Shown: piece by piece, positions 50,644 to 58,770 of the stretch
How positions within the stretch are numbered: the stretch's first letter is position 1
How the letters are laid out: each line of letters begins with the position of its first letter
DNA from: CAVSRC01 sp963750065
GTDB lineage: Bacteria > Pseudomonadota > Alphaproteobacteria > Rhizobiales > Kaistiaceae
Length of the DNA: 64,000 nt
Direction: 5' to 3'
Assembly: GCA_963750065.1 (NCBI GenBank)
Contig: CAVVPK010000015.1
Location: 186,001 to 250,000 of the forward strand
Translations under genes and position numbers: made by a program
The notes under the pieces: model-generated
What the model saw: only the letters and a program-made list of their open reading frames with translations
What the model was told of the DNA's origin: nothing
Databases searched by the model: none

Positions 50644-52160
50644 CAGGCGGCATCCTCGTCTGGATCAACGCCCATGGCGGCGCCGACGATCGCTTCTTCG
50701 GAGAGGCGGTCGCCTTCCAGTGTCGCCACCGCGCGACCCTCGCTGAATACGACGACGCGGTCGCACAGATGGACCAGTTCGGGCGTGTCGGTGCTGAGCA
50801 GGATCACCAGCTTGCCTTCGGCGGCGAAGCCGCGAAGCATGAGATAGATCTCACGACGCGTCTCGATATCGACGCCGCGTGTCGGGTCGTTGAGCAGAAG
50901 CACGGCCGGCTCCAGCGGCAGCCACTTGGCAAGCGCGACCTTCTGCTGGTTGCCGCCGGACAGCGCGCGGACGGGTCGCGCAGTATCGCCCATAATGGTC
51001 AGCCTCTCAGCCAGCTCGCGCACGAGGCTGCGTTCGCGAGTGCTGTCGCGCAGGCCATACCGGGTCAACCGGTTGAGCGAGGGCAGAAGAAGGTTAGAGG
51101 CGATGGAGTGGGGCAGCACCAGCCCTTCGCGCTTGCGGTCGGCCGGGACATAGGCGACGCCAGCGTCATTGGCCGCCTCGACATTGGGGAGGATTCCGTT
51201 GTGCCCGCAGATGACGGCGCTTTCCGCCGAGGCTGAAAGGGCGCCGTAGAGGCCGAGCAGAAAATCCTCCTGTCCCTGGCCGACCAGGCCGCCAATGCCG
51301 ACGATTTCGCCGGCGCGAGCCTGAAAATCGAGATCGTGGACCATGCGGGCCCGGAAGCCCTTGACCCGGATGCGCTCCTCGCCGGGCGCCACGCCACCAT
51401 GAGGCGGGAACAGGCTGCCGGCATCGCGGCCGACCATCAGGCGGACGAGTCCCTGGGCGTCGACGCCGGCGAGCGGCTGATCGGCGGTGACGGCGCCGTC
51501 CTTCAGGACCGTCACATGGGAGCAGAGCGAGCGCACCTCGTTCAGCCGGTGGGAAATGAACAGAAGTGCCACACCTTCGTCGCGCAGGCGGCGGATGAGA
51601 TCGAAGAGAATATGGACTTCGTGCGCCGACAGCGACGAGGTCGGCTCGTCGAGAATCAGGATGCGCGGCTTTCGGAAGAGCGCCTTGGCGATCTCGACCA
51701 TCTGCTGGCGGCCGAGGGGCAGCTTCTCGACCGGCATGTCGGGCGGCTCGGCGAGGCCGACGAGGTCGCAGACCTCGCGCACCTGGCGCAGAAGAGCATT
51801 GTAATCGATCAGTCCGAGGCGCCGCGGATAGGCCCCGAGGCCGATATTTTCGGCGATCGACAGGCCCGCCGTCAGGCTCAGTTCCTGCTGGACCACGGCG
51901 ATACCGCGTCCACGCGCATCGGCGGGCGAGAAGCGATGGACGGGCTCACCGTCGATGATGACTTCGCCACTGTCCGGCGGGAACACGCCGGACAGCAGAT
52001 TGATGAGGGTCGATTTGCCGGCGCCGTTCTCACCGAGCAGCGCGTGAATGCGACCCGGAGTGAGCGCAATGTTCACATCCTTCAGCACGGTATTGCCGAA
52101 GAACTTCTTCGACACGGTCCTGGCTTCTGCCAGGGGTGCGAAGTCCGTCATTGCGCTCAC
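50643..52160 (-). CDS. Ribose-type ABC transporter ATP-binding protein (D-amino-acid operon)
   Basis: A 505-residue double ATPase of RbsA type. The first half has GENGAGKSTLINLLSGVF, LPLGRQQMVEIAKAL, ILILDEPTSSLSAHEV and FISHRLNEVRSL. The second half has GIGGLVGQGQEDFLLGLYG, PADRKREGLVLPHSI, LSGGNQQKVALAKWL and VLLLNDPTRGVDIETR. The start is the GTG at 52160 or the ATG at 52151. It lies 24 bp downstream of the binding-protein stop. Confidence 0.92.
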   Translation of the reverse strand: MSAMTDFAPLAEARTVSKKFFGNTVLKDVNIALTPGRIHALLGENGAGKSTLINLLSGVFPPDSGEVIIDGEPVHRFSPADARGRGIAVVQQELSLTAGLSIAENIGLGAYPRRLGLIDYNALLRQVREVCDLVGLAEPPDMPVEKLPLGRQQMVEIAKALFRKPRILILDEPTSSLSAHEVHILFDLIRRLRDEGVALLFISHRLNEVRSLCSHVTVLKDGAVTADQPLAGVDAQGLVRLMVGRDAGSLFPPHGGVAPGEERIRVKGFRARMVHDLDFQARAGEIVGIGGLVGQGQEDFLLGLYGALSASAESAVICGHNGILPNVEAANDAGVAYVPADRKREGLVLPHSIASNLLLPSLNRLTRYGLRDSTRERSLVRELAERLTIMGDTARPVRALSGGNQQKVALAKWLPLEPAVLLLNDPTRGVDIETRREIYLMLRGFAAEGKLVILLSTDTPELVHLCDRVVVFSEGRAVATLEGDRLSEEAIVGAAMGVDPDEDAA

Positions 52161-52184
52161 TTTCGCAACTCAGGCCTCAGATGA

Positions 52185-53249
52185 CTACTGAGCGAGCAGC
52201 TTGTCGAACAGTGCTTGGTTGTAGTCCGAATAGATGTAGCCGTCGGCCGGGAACTTGTCGGCACGCGCCAGATAGCTGTCGAGATTGGCGTCGTTGATGA
52301 CCGGCAGCGGCACCTTCACATAGGCCGGAATGTCCTGGCCCTGCAGTGCCTTGACGGCAGCATAGACGGACAACGCACCCAGCCAGTTCGGCTGCATGGT
52401 GGCCCAGCCCTTCATGTTGTACTTCTTCCACAGCTCGAGGAACTGCCGGTAGTTCTCGCCGGTGGTCGGCACAAGCGCGCGGCCCTGACGCTCGAAGGCG
52501 AGCACCGAGCCGGCGGAAAGGGCGCCGCCGAGAGAGAGAACGCCGTCGATCTCGGGATTCGAGAAGAGCAGGTTGGACATCGCCTCCTGGGCGGGGGCGA
52601 CGTTGTATTCGGTGTTGGTCTCGGTGATGACCTGGATGCCCTTGTTGGCGTCGAGTACCGGCTGAGCGCCCTTGCGCCGGTCATCGCTGACCGAAACGCC
52701 GGCCGGGCCGTTCATGATGATAATCTTGCCCTTGCCGCCGAGCTGTTCGACCAGCCACTGAGCCGCCTGCTTGCCCCACTCTTCCGAGTTCGTGTTGATC
52801 TTGGCGGTCAGTTCGTTGGTGTCGACGAGGCTGTCGAAGTTGAGGACGGCAATGCCCTTGGAACAGGCATCGGCGATGACGCGGTTGAGCGCCGTCGATG
52901 AGCCGGCCTCGACGATGATCGCGTCAAGCTTGGCATCGATCATCGACTGGATCTGCTGGATCTGGGTCTGCGCATTGCCCTGCGCGTCGGTGATCATGAG
53001 GCTCTTCACGAGCCCCTCCTTCTTCAACGTGGCAACCTCATCCTCGATCGTGCCCTGGGTCTGCTTCATCCAGGTCGGCACGGAATAGATGTTGGCCCAG
53101 CCGATCGTGTAGGGCGCCTCGTGCGTGCCGGTGACACATTTCGACGCCGCATAGGCATCGCCCATCGAGGCACCGAGCAGCATGATGCCGACGCCGAGGC
53201 CGGTCAGCGCGGCCCGCCTCGTTACTTCCTTGAAGAATGCGGTTTTCAT
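52185..53249 (-). CDS. Ribose-type ABC transporter substrate-binding protein (D-amino-acid operon)
   Basis: A 354-residue periplasmic binding protein with a signal region (RRAALTGLGVGIMLLGASMG, then DAYAAS) that includes an RR pair. The mature part has IGWANIYSVPTWMKQTQGTI, IQSMIDAKLDAIIVEAGSST, IAVLNFDSLVDTNELTAKIN and FERQGRALVPTTGENYRQFL. The ATG at 53249 has GGGGAACG upstream. It is the first gene of the long - strand operon to 43402, divergent from iclR. The ligand may be a sugar conjugate or N-acyl amino acid, by operon content. Confidence 0.91.
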   Translation of the reverse strand: MKTAFFKEVTRRAALTGLGVGIMLLGASMGDAYAASKCVTGTHEAPYTIGWANIYSVPTWMKQTQGTIEDEVATLKKEGLVKSLMITDAQGNAQTQIQQIQSMIDAKLDAIIVEAGSSTALNRVIADACSKGIAVLNFDSLVDTNELTAKINTNSEEWGKQAAQWLVEQLGGKGKIIIMNGPAGVSVSDDRRKGAQPVLDANKGIQVITETNTEYNVAPAQEAMSNLLFSNPEIDGVLSLGGALSAGSVLAFERQGRALVPTTGENYRQFLELWKKYNMKGWATMQPNWLGALSVYAAVKALQGQDIPAYVKVPLPVINDANLDSYLARADKFPADGYIYSDYNQALFDKLLAQ

Positions 53250-53298
53250 CGTCCGTTCCCCTGTTTCATCCAGCTTGCCAAGGGGCAAGCTTTGCCGT

Positions 53299-53318
53299 AT
53301 GTCCATAATAACAGACAT
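53299..53318. promoter_or_regulatory. Candidate operator between the binding-protein gene and iclR
   Basis: A dyad with arms ATGTC (53299-53303) and GACAT (53314-53318) lies 50 bp before the - strand binding-protein start, in an AT-richer stretch that also contains TATTAT on the - strand as a possible -10 element. It may bind the IclR protein encoded divergently at 53479. Supported by position and symmetry only. Confidence 0.35.
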
Positions 53319-53478
53319 GCCGTCGAAATACTGGACGCGGCGACTATATTCCATTTTTGTGGGCCTGCAAGCGGGCGTGTCGATCCATTGTGACAGCCGG
53401 CCGGCGAGGAGCTTTCTTGCTGGACGCAGCAATTCTGGGTACGTGGGAGTCGGCGCATTGATTGCATCAGGAGGTGTC

Positions 53479-54273
53479 ATGCACGTGGTCAAGGCAGAGC
53501 AGGAGGCCAAACGAACACGCGGCCTCGATCGCGCTTTCGCGATTCTCGACTTCCTGCGGCTGAACCGCGAGGCGGCGAATCCGAACGAGATTTCCTTGCA
53601 TATCGGCGCACCACGCTCCTCGGTCTACGAGGTCGTGAGGCTCTTGCTACAGAACGGAATTCTTGAGCCAGCCGGCGCCGGGGGGCGTGTCTTCCTCGGG
53701 CGCAAGCTCTATTTCCTCGGGGCGGCATATGAGGACCACTTCAACTTCATGCACGAGTGTGACGGTATGCTGGAGCGGGTGGTCGAGGCGACCAGCGAGA
53801 CGGCGCAGTTCTGCATGCTCGATGGCGACAAATACACGGTGGTGCGCATGAAGGAGGGCTCGCGCCCCTTTCGCATCTCATCCGACGTCGGCCAGTTGGT
53901 GCCGATTCCGTGGACCGCCTCCGGCCGCCTGCTGGTCGCCCACATGAGCGACGCGGAAATCTGCGATTTCATTCCCAACGACGATTTCACCCTGCCCGAT
54001 GGAAGCCGGCTCGAGCCGGGGGCCTTCCTCGCCGAGGTGCATCAGGCCCGGCGCGAAGGCGCCTTCACCTTCGACAGCATCGTCGACAGCTTCACCCACT
54101 GCTTCGCCGTTCCGGTCCATGACGAGGACGACCGCTGCGTTGCCACGCTGTGCATCGTCGCCCCGCGCGAGGACAGCCAGCGGAACCACGCCCGTTATCT
54201 GGATGTGCTGAAGCAGGAAGCAGTGCATCTGCGCGCCATGGGGCTCACGCCGCGCACCATCGGGACCCAGTGA
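53479..54273 (+). CDS. IclR-family transcriptional regulator
   Basis: A 264-residue regulator. The N-terminal winged helix (LDRAFAILDFLRLNREAANP, then EISLHIGAPRSSVYEVVRLL) is followed by the IclR ligand domain with FLGRKLYFLGAAYEDHFNF, SRPFRISSDVGQLVPIPWTA, SGRLLVAH and the late FDSIVDSFTHCFAVPVHDED. The ATG at 53479 has a perfect AGGAGGT at 53469-53475. It diverges from the 53249-43402 operon and is the obvious candidate to control it. The frame extends upstream but without coding sense. Confidence 0.92.
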   Translation: MHVVKAEQEAKRTRGLDRAFAILDFLRLNREAANPNEISLHIGAPRSSVYEVVRLLLQNGILEPAGAGGRVFLGRKLYFLGAAYEDHFNFMHECDGMLERVVEATSETAQFCMLDGDKYTVVRMKEGSRPFRISSDVGQLVPIPWTASGRLLVAHMSDAEICDFIPNDDFTLPDGSRLEPGAFLAEVHQARREGAFTFDSIVDSFTHCFAVPVHDEDDRCVATLCIVAPREDSQRNHARYLDVLKQEAVHLRAMGLTPRTIGTQ

Positions 54274-54341
54274 AGGCACGGCCCGGCAGCCTGCGTGCAC
54301 TGGGCCGATCCGCGATGTGGGCGAGGACATCGCGGAGATAG

Positions 54342-54563
54342 GCCGAAGACGTTACTGCCACCCTCGACTTGGCGCTGAAAGCATCGGGATTGGACCGGGG
54401 CACGGTCGTGCACCGGCCCCGGCTCGTGTCGGACGACGGTTCGAGCTATGTCTCGGTCGACCACGCCAAATGGCTCGGCGGCCAGGACATGGATCACGTC
54501 CGTGGCACACCTTATCACCCGATGACCCAGGGCAAGATCGAGCGCTGGCATCAGACGCTGGTT
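54342..54563 (+). pseudogene. IS3-family transposase (OrfB) fragment
   Basis: About 73 codons read EDVTATLDLALKASGLDRGT, continue through the RPRLVSDDGSSYVS and WLGGQDMDHVRGTPYHPMTQ motifs, and end KIERWHQTL. This is the integrase-core region of an IS3-family OrfB with the second Asp (SDDGSSY) and the Glu (GKIERWH) of the DDE triad. The N-terminal third and everything after HQTL are missing. An in-frame TAG precedes it. No inverted repeats frame it. Confidence 0.8.
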
Positions 54564-54781
54564 TGATCGTCGGGTTTCTTTCCTGGTGGTCGGCCACGGC
54601 GTTTCGGCGCTGGCGGCGGGGTGATATGGGCTTTCGAGCGGACGTGCTCAGGGACGAGATCGGCACGCTGACGCAGCCGATAAGAAAACGGCGGCAATGC
54701 TTTCTCACGGTTGACCGAATTCGTATGGGCCCGTTTGTCGGGCTGATTCTTCATTGTTCGCCAGCCGCCCCGGCTGACGAA
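54564..54781. repeat. Gene-free junction containing dispersed repeat copy D (54685-54720)
   Basis: After the transposase fragment there is no recognisable gene. At 54685-54720 lies a 36-bp piece of the dispersed repeat (AACGGCGGCAATGCTTTCTC followed by ACGGTTGACCGAAT), matching the left arm of the copies at 13017 and 31805. Here it stops before the palindromic core. Its proximity to the transposase scrap is the only physical link between this repeat and a known element. Confidence 0.6.
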
Positions 54782-55555
54782 TTACTTCGGCGCGTGCACG
54801 GGGATATCGTCCTTTATACGCAGCCAGGTGTTCTGTATGTGCGTGCGCATTCCTTTGGCGACGGCTTTGGCATCTCGTGCTCGGAGTGCCTCTATGATCT
54901 TGGTGTGCTCCTCGGCGGCTTGAGTCCACCTGTCCGGCCCACTGTGGCCCTCATAGCGAATGCGCTTCATGCGCGCCTGAAGCAGGCTATGCACCTCTGC
55001 CAATGCCTTGTTGCCCGCCGCCTCGACGATCATCGAGTGGATCTGCTGGTTGAGCTTGTAGTAGGGAAGCCGGTCCTTCGCCTCGAAATAGCGCATCATC
55101 TGCTCATGCGCCGCGGTTATCGCCGCGATCTGTGCGTCGCTTGCGCTCTCACACGCCTTTCGCGCAGCCAGAGCCTCGAGTTCGGCGATCACCTCCAGCA
55201 TGTCATGCACTTCTTCCGGCGTGAACTGCCGCACAACGGTGCTCCGGCTGGGGCGAAGGACGATCAACCCCTCACCAGCCAAAGTCCGAACGGCTTCGCG
55301 TATAGGCGTACGGGAGACGCCGAGAAGATCGCAGAGTCGTGGCTCGCTGACCTCGTCGCCCGGCGCCAGCCTGCCTTCGATGATCAGATCCCGGATACGC
55401 CCCGCAACAATCTCGTGTAGCGGGTGGCGCGCTATCAGGTCGGTTTCCGTGCTTTCCAGTTCCTTCACTCTTCGGGCCCTTTGCTGGCTCCCCGCGTGCC
55501 ACCGCGCGACGCCGCGCATGCGCTGCGCCGCCACCATGCAAAATCCGGCGAGCAT
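54782..55555 (-). CDS. GntR-family regulator, FadR/FCD subgroup
   Basis: Up to 257 residues. A winged helix (VAGRIRDLIIEGRLAPGDEV, then CDLLGVSRTPIREAVRTLAG) precedes an FCD domain with MLEVIAELEALAARKACESA, YYKLNQQIHSMIVEAAGN (His as likely metal ligand) and EEHTKIIEALRARDAKAVAK. The start is the far-upstream ATG at 55555 or a GTG at 55468 near the domain. It is the last gene of the 60294-54782 operon. A GTATAC-centred palindrome at the operon's divergent promoter (60293) is its likely target. Confidence 0.9.
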   Translation of the reverse strand: MLAGFCMVAAQRMRGVARWHAGSQQRARRVKELESTETDLIARHPLHEIVAGRIRDLIIEGRLAPGDEVSEPRLCDLLGVSRTPIREAVRTLAGEGLIVLRPSRSTVVRQFTPEEVHDMLEVIAELEALAARKACESASDAQIAAITAAHEQMMRYFEAKDRLPYYKLNQQIHSMIVEAAGNKALAEVHSLLQARMKRIRYEGHSGPDRWTQAAEEHTKIIEALRARDAKAVAKGMRTHIQNTWLRIKDDIPVHAPK

Positions 55556-55585
55556 CGCGGCCGTTTGATGTCAAATGCATCGGAC

Positions 55586-56545
55586 TTACGCATAGTAGCC
55601 GTCCGGCAACACATGCATGACATCGGGTTCCCTACCGGTCTCGAGCGCACGAACGACATCAAAGCTGTCCAGGCTAATCCGCTGTACCTGCTCACAATCG
55701 ATCGCGATGTAGGCAAAAGCTTCTGCCGCATCAACATTCATGGCAAGCGCAACGGCAGGCATCTTGTGGCGGTGGATCTCGCGTCCTGTCGGCTCGTCAA
55801 AAACGCTGAGCGACTTGTCGAGATAGTTGATCGTCAGGAGCCGGTTGCGCTTGCCGTCGTAGTAAATCCGGCAACAATCCGGTGCCGCCTTGAAGCTGCG
55901 GACGATGGTCTTGGTTCCAGTATCTACGACGGAAACGGTGCCGGACCCACGATTGGCCACGTAAAGTGTCCGCCCGTCTCGCGTCAAGAAGGGACCTTCA
56001 GGCTTCGCGCCGGTCTTTATTGAAACCGGCGCGACCGCGGCATCATATGGATCGAATACGGTCACGTCGCCCGAGACGAGGTTCATGGAATAGCACGTGT
56101 GTCCATCGCCGGTCAGTGTGAACAGGTGTGATTTTGCGCCCCCGGTCGGCGTCACGTGGTCCCAGCCTTGATCGAAGGCGCGTGGGTTCTCCTTGACGAG
56201 CATGTGGGCCGTGAATTCCGAAAGAACATAGAGCCGACCCTCATCGTCAAGCCCGATCCCGTGTGGTCGCGCATGCTCACCCGTGTCATACGTGTGCACG
56301 ACTTTCTGTGCGGCGATGTCGATGACGATGACCGAGCGGCCCTCGGTGCCCTCCAGGGCGGAGGTCTTGACGCCATAGTGCCCGACATATGCGTAGCGGT
56401 CCTCGGCATCGACGACGAATTCATGGGGAAAATCGGGAAGTGCAACCGGATGTCCAACGGGCGCGCCGGTCTCGACATCGTACCAACTGATCCGGTGGTC
56501 GCTCTTTTCAACGAGCATCAAAGTTTGTGTCACGAAACGACCCAT
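55586..56545 (-). CDS. Beta-propeller protein (YncE/lactonase-like)
   Basis: A 319-residue protein built of repeated four-strand blades, for example RYAYVGHYGVKTSALEG, RLYVLSEFTAHMLVKENP, TLYVANRGSGTVSVVDTGTK and LLTINYLDKSLSVFDEPTG. There is no obvious signal peptide. Such seven-bladed propellers are either lactonases (as in 6-phosphogluconolactonase PgL) or binding proteins of the YncE kind. Here it lies between a sugar binding-protein gene and a GntR regulator, divergent from tetronate enzymes, so a lactonase role is attractive. A catalytic site cannot be shown. Confidence 0.75.
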   Translation of the reverse strand: MGRFVTQTLMLVEKSDHRISWYDVETGAPVGHPVALPDFPHEFVVDAEDRYAYVGHYGVKTSALEGTEGRSVIVIDIAAQKVVHTYDTGEHARPHGIGLDDEGRLYVLSEFTAHMLVKENPRAFDQGWDHVTPTGGAKSHLFTLTGDGHTCYSMNLVSGDVTVFDPYDAAVAPVSIKTGAKPEGPFLTRDGRTLYVANRGSGTVSVVDTGTKTIVRSFKAAPDCCRIYYDGKRNRLLTINYLDKSLSVFDEPTGREIHRHKMPAVALAMNVDAAEAFAYIAIDCEQVQRISLDSFDVVRALETGREPDVMHVLPDGYYA

Positions 56546-56599
56546 GCTGAATTTGGTCGGGGGGCAATGCGCGCACCGCCCCCCGGAAGGCGCAGGCTC

Positions 56600-57697
56600 T
56601 TATTTGCCCCAGATCTTGCGGTACTGGTCCCGATAGCCGTTCTCGGGATCGAACACGTTGTTCTTGCCGCCATCGTAGTCGATGTTGGCGGCGGTCACGA
56701 CGTGAAACGGCGCGACATAGCCCGATGCCGCGTCGCCCTGGACGGCCCGGTTCAGTTCGTCGATCAGCTGCCAGCCCTGAAGGTTCAGCGGCTCGGCGAC
56801 CGTCACGGCCTGATACTGGGCGGTACGAATGCGCTGATAGGCGCTTTCCGATCCGTCACCGGCGGCCACGGCGATGGGATGATCCGTGCCACCGATGCCG
56901 GCAGCGGCCAGGCTCGGCCCCATGAAGTCGAAGTAAATGTCGTTGATGGCGATCGAATGCGTCCACTTGGCGCCATAGCGCTGAAGGAGCGCCGTGGTCA
57001 GCGTCGGCATGCGGTTCGAGGTGTCGGCGATCGGGGTGTCGACATATTCGAGCACTTCGCCACCCAGGGCCTGGATCTCTTGCTTGATGCGATCGGCCTT
57101 GGCGATGGCGATTGCGCAGCAGCTATCCGTGAAGATCACCACCTTGGGATGACCCTTGGCGTCGATATAGGCCCAATCGGCGGCCGCCTTGGAAACCAGC
57201 ATGGGATCGGTGGTGACGTTTGTGAAGATGCCGCTATCGGGATCGGGGCCGACCTTCGGACCGGCATGCCAGCTGACCAGCGGAATGCCCGCTGCCTGGG
57301 CAGCCTTGACGCCGACCTGCTGCTCGACCGCGTCGAAGCCGAGAATGGCGATGCCATCGGGCTTCAGCGCCATGGCCTGGTCGAAGATCGCGGTGCGGGT
57401 CTGGACGGAGCCGGCACCATCGAGCACGCGGACGTTCCAGCCGATGACCTTGGCCGCCTCCTGGACGCCGTTCACGACGCCGAGGATGCCGCCATTCTTC
57501 ATGTCGCCGGCGAGCACGGCGATGGTCTTGCTTGCGGCGGCCTGGGGACCGGTCGTCGGGCCGTCCCAGGTGGTGACGCGCTCGGCGTACTTGGCGAGCA
57601 GCGCTTTCGCATCGCTCATCGAGTCGGCATAGGCCCCCCCGGCAACGACGATCAGGCCGGTCGCCAGAATGGCGGCACGGAAGACTCGGTTAAGCAT
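56600..57697 (-). CDS. Ribose-type ABC transporter substrate-binding protein (tetronate locus)
   Basis: A 365-residue periplasmic binding protein. The signal peptide is MLNRVFRAAILATGLIVVAG, then GAYADS. The mature part has IAVLAGDMKNGGILGVVNGV, FDQAMALKPDGIAILGFDAV, GIPLVSWHAGPKVGPDPDSG, a CC pair in IFTDSCCAIAIAKADRI, and the late DELNRAVQGDAASGYVAPFH. I chose the ATG at 57697, with AAGGAGG just upstream, over a start at 57730. It is the third gene of the operon, after ATPase and permease, an order typical of some rhizobial sugar importers. The ligand is probably a four-carbon acid sugar or its lactone, from the divergent genes. Confidence 0.9.
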   Translation of the reverse strand: MLNRVFRAAILATGLIVVAGGAYADSMSDAKALLAKYAERVTTWDGPTTGPQAAASKTIAVLAGDMKNGGILGVVNGVQEAAKVIGWNVRVLDGAGSVQTRTAIFDQAMALKPDGIAILGFDAVEQQVGVKAAQAAGIPLVSWHAGPKVGPDPDSGIFTNVTTDPMLVSKAAADWAYIDAKGHPKVVIFTDSCCAIAIAKADRIKQEIQALGGEVLEYVDTPIADTSNRMPTLTTALLQRYGAKWTHSIAINDIYFDFMGPSLAAAGIGGTDHPIAVAAGDGSESAYQRIRTAQYQAVTVAEPLNLQGWQLIDELNRAVQGDAASGYVAPFHVVTAANIDYDGGKNNVFDPENGYRDQYRKIWGK

Positions 57698-57726
57698 GGG
57701 CAGTTCCTCCTTATGGTTGGTTGAAG

Positions 57727-58749
57727 TCACCTATGCGCCGCACCTTTCCGGCGCTGCGCATAGCCTGCGATGCCGATCGCGATCAGCAACGTCAGACCGT
57801 TGAACATCGGCTCAACCCAGAACGAGCCGCCGAATTGCTGAATGCCGGCAATGCCCACCGCCAGGATGGCGACGCCAGTGATGGTGCCCCAGACGTTGAC
57901 ACGCCCCGGCTTGATCGTGGTCGAGCCGAGGAAGGCGCCGACAAGGGCGGGCAGCAGGAACTCAAGCCCGACGCTTGCCTGGCCGATGCGCAGTTTCGAG
58001 GCGAGGAGAACGCCGGTCAGAGCCGTCATCGTGCCGGAGGTGATGAATGCGCCGACGACGAACTTCCGGATCGGGATTCCGTTCAGCTCCGCCGCGCGCG
58101 GATTGGCCCCAATCGCGTAGAGGTAACGGCCGATGGGGGTGTATTCGAGCATGATCCAAAGCGCGACGGAGATGGCAAGGACATAGAACGCGGTGATCGG
58201 CACGCCCCACACGAAGGTGCCGCTGATGGCGTAGAAGCCGGTCGGCAGCGCACCGACCATCTGGCGGCCGCCGGTGTGCCAGAGCGCCAGCGCATACAGA
58301 ACCGTTCCCGTCCCGAGCGTGGCGATGAAGGAATCGATCTTGGCGACTTCGACCAGAAGACCGTTTAGGAAGCCGACGAACGCGCCGAGGGCGAGTACGA
58401 TCAGCACCGCCAGCGGCCAGGGGATGCCAAACAGCGTCTGCAGCGAGATCGCCAGGATGTGCCAGATGACGATGCCGTAGCCGACCGTCAGGTCGATCCG
58501 GCCCGCCGCCATGGGGATCATGGCGGCCAGCGACAAAAGCGCGATGATCGACTTGTCCGACAGGATCGCGCGCAGGTTCAGCATCGTCGGGAAGGTGTTC
58601 GGCAGGAGAACTGAGAAGAGCACGATGAGGACGAAGGTGAGGATGACCAGGCCATAGACCGGCGTGAGCCGAATCAGCCTTTCGCCCATCGACATGCCGG
58701 CAAGCTCGTCCTTTGTCGGTTCGAGCGCGTTCGATTCAATGGATTGCAT
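57727..58749 (-). CDS. Ribose-type ABC transporter permease (tetronate locus)
   Basis: A 340-residue RbsC-type permease with ALLSLAAMIPMAAGRIDLTV, then GYGIVIWHILAIS, LNGLLVEVAKIDSFIATLGT, IGANPRAAELNGIPIRKFVV and the C-terminal GLEFLLPALVGAFLGSTTIK. A 20-residue cytoplasmic tail precedes the first helix. Only one permease gene is present, so the channel is probably a homodimer, unlike the two other ribose-type systems in the window. It starts 21 bp after the ATPase stop. Confidence 0.9.
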   Translation of the reverse strand: MQSIESNALEPTKDELAGMSMGERLIRLTPVYGLVILTFVLIVLFSVLLPNTFPTMLNLRAILSDKSIIALLSLAAMIPMAAGRIDLTVGYGIVIWHILAISLQTLFGIPWPLAVLIVLALGAFVGFLNGLLVEVAKIDSFIATLGTGTVLYALALWHTGGRQMVGALPTGFYAISGTFVWGVPITAFYVLAISVALWIMLEYTPIGRYLYAIGANPRAAELNGIPIRKFVVGAFITSGTMTALTGVLLASKLRIGQASVGLEFLLPALVGAFLGSTTIKPGRVNVWGTITGVAILAVGIAGIQQFGGSFWVEPMFNGLTLLIAIGIAGYAQRRKGAAHR

Positions 58750-58770
58750 TCATCCCCTTCCTCAGTCCCC

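Noticed and set aside
54267..54309. Inverted repeat CCCAGTG/CACTGGG after iclR as a terminator
   Set aside because: The arms are short and far apart, with no T tract after the second arm.
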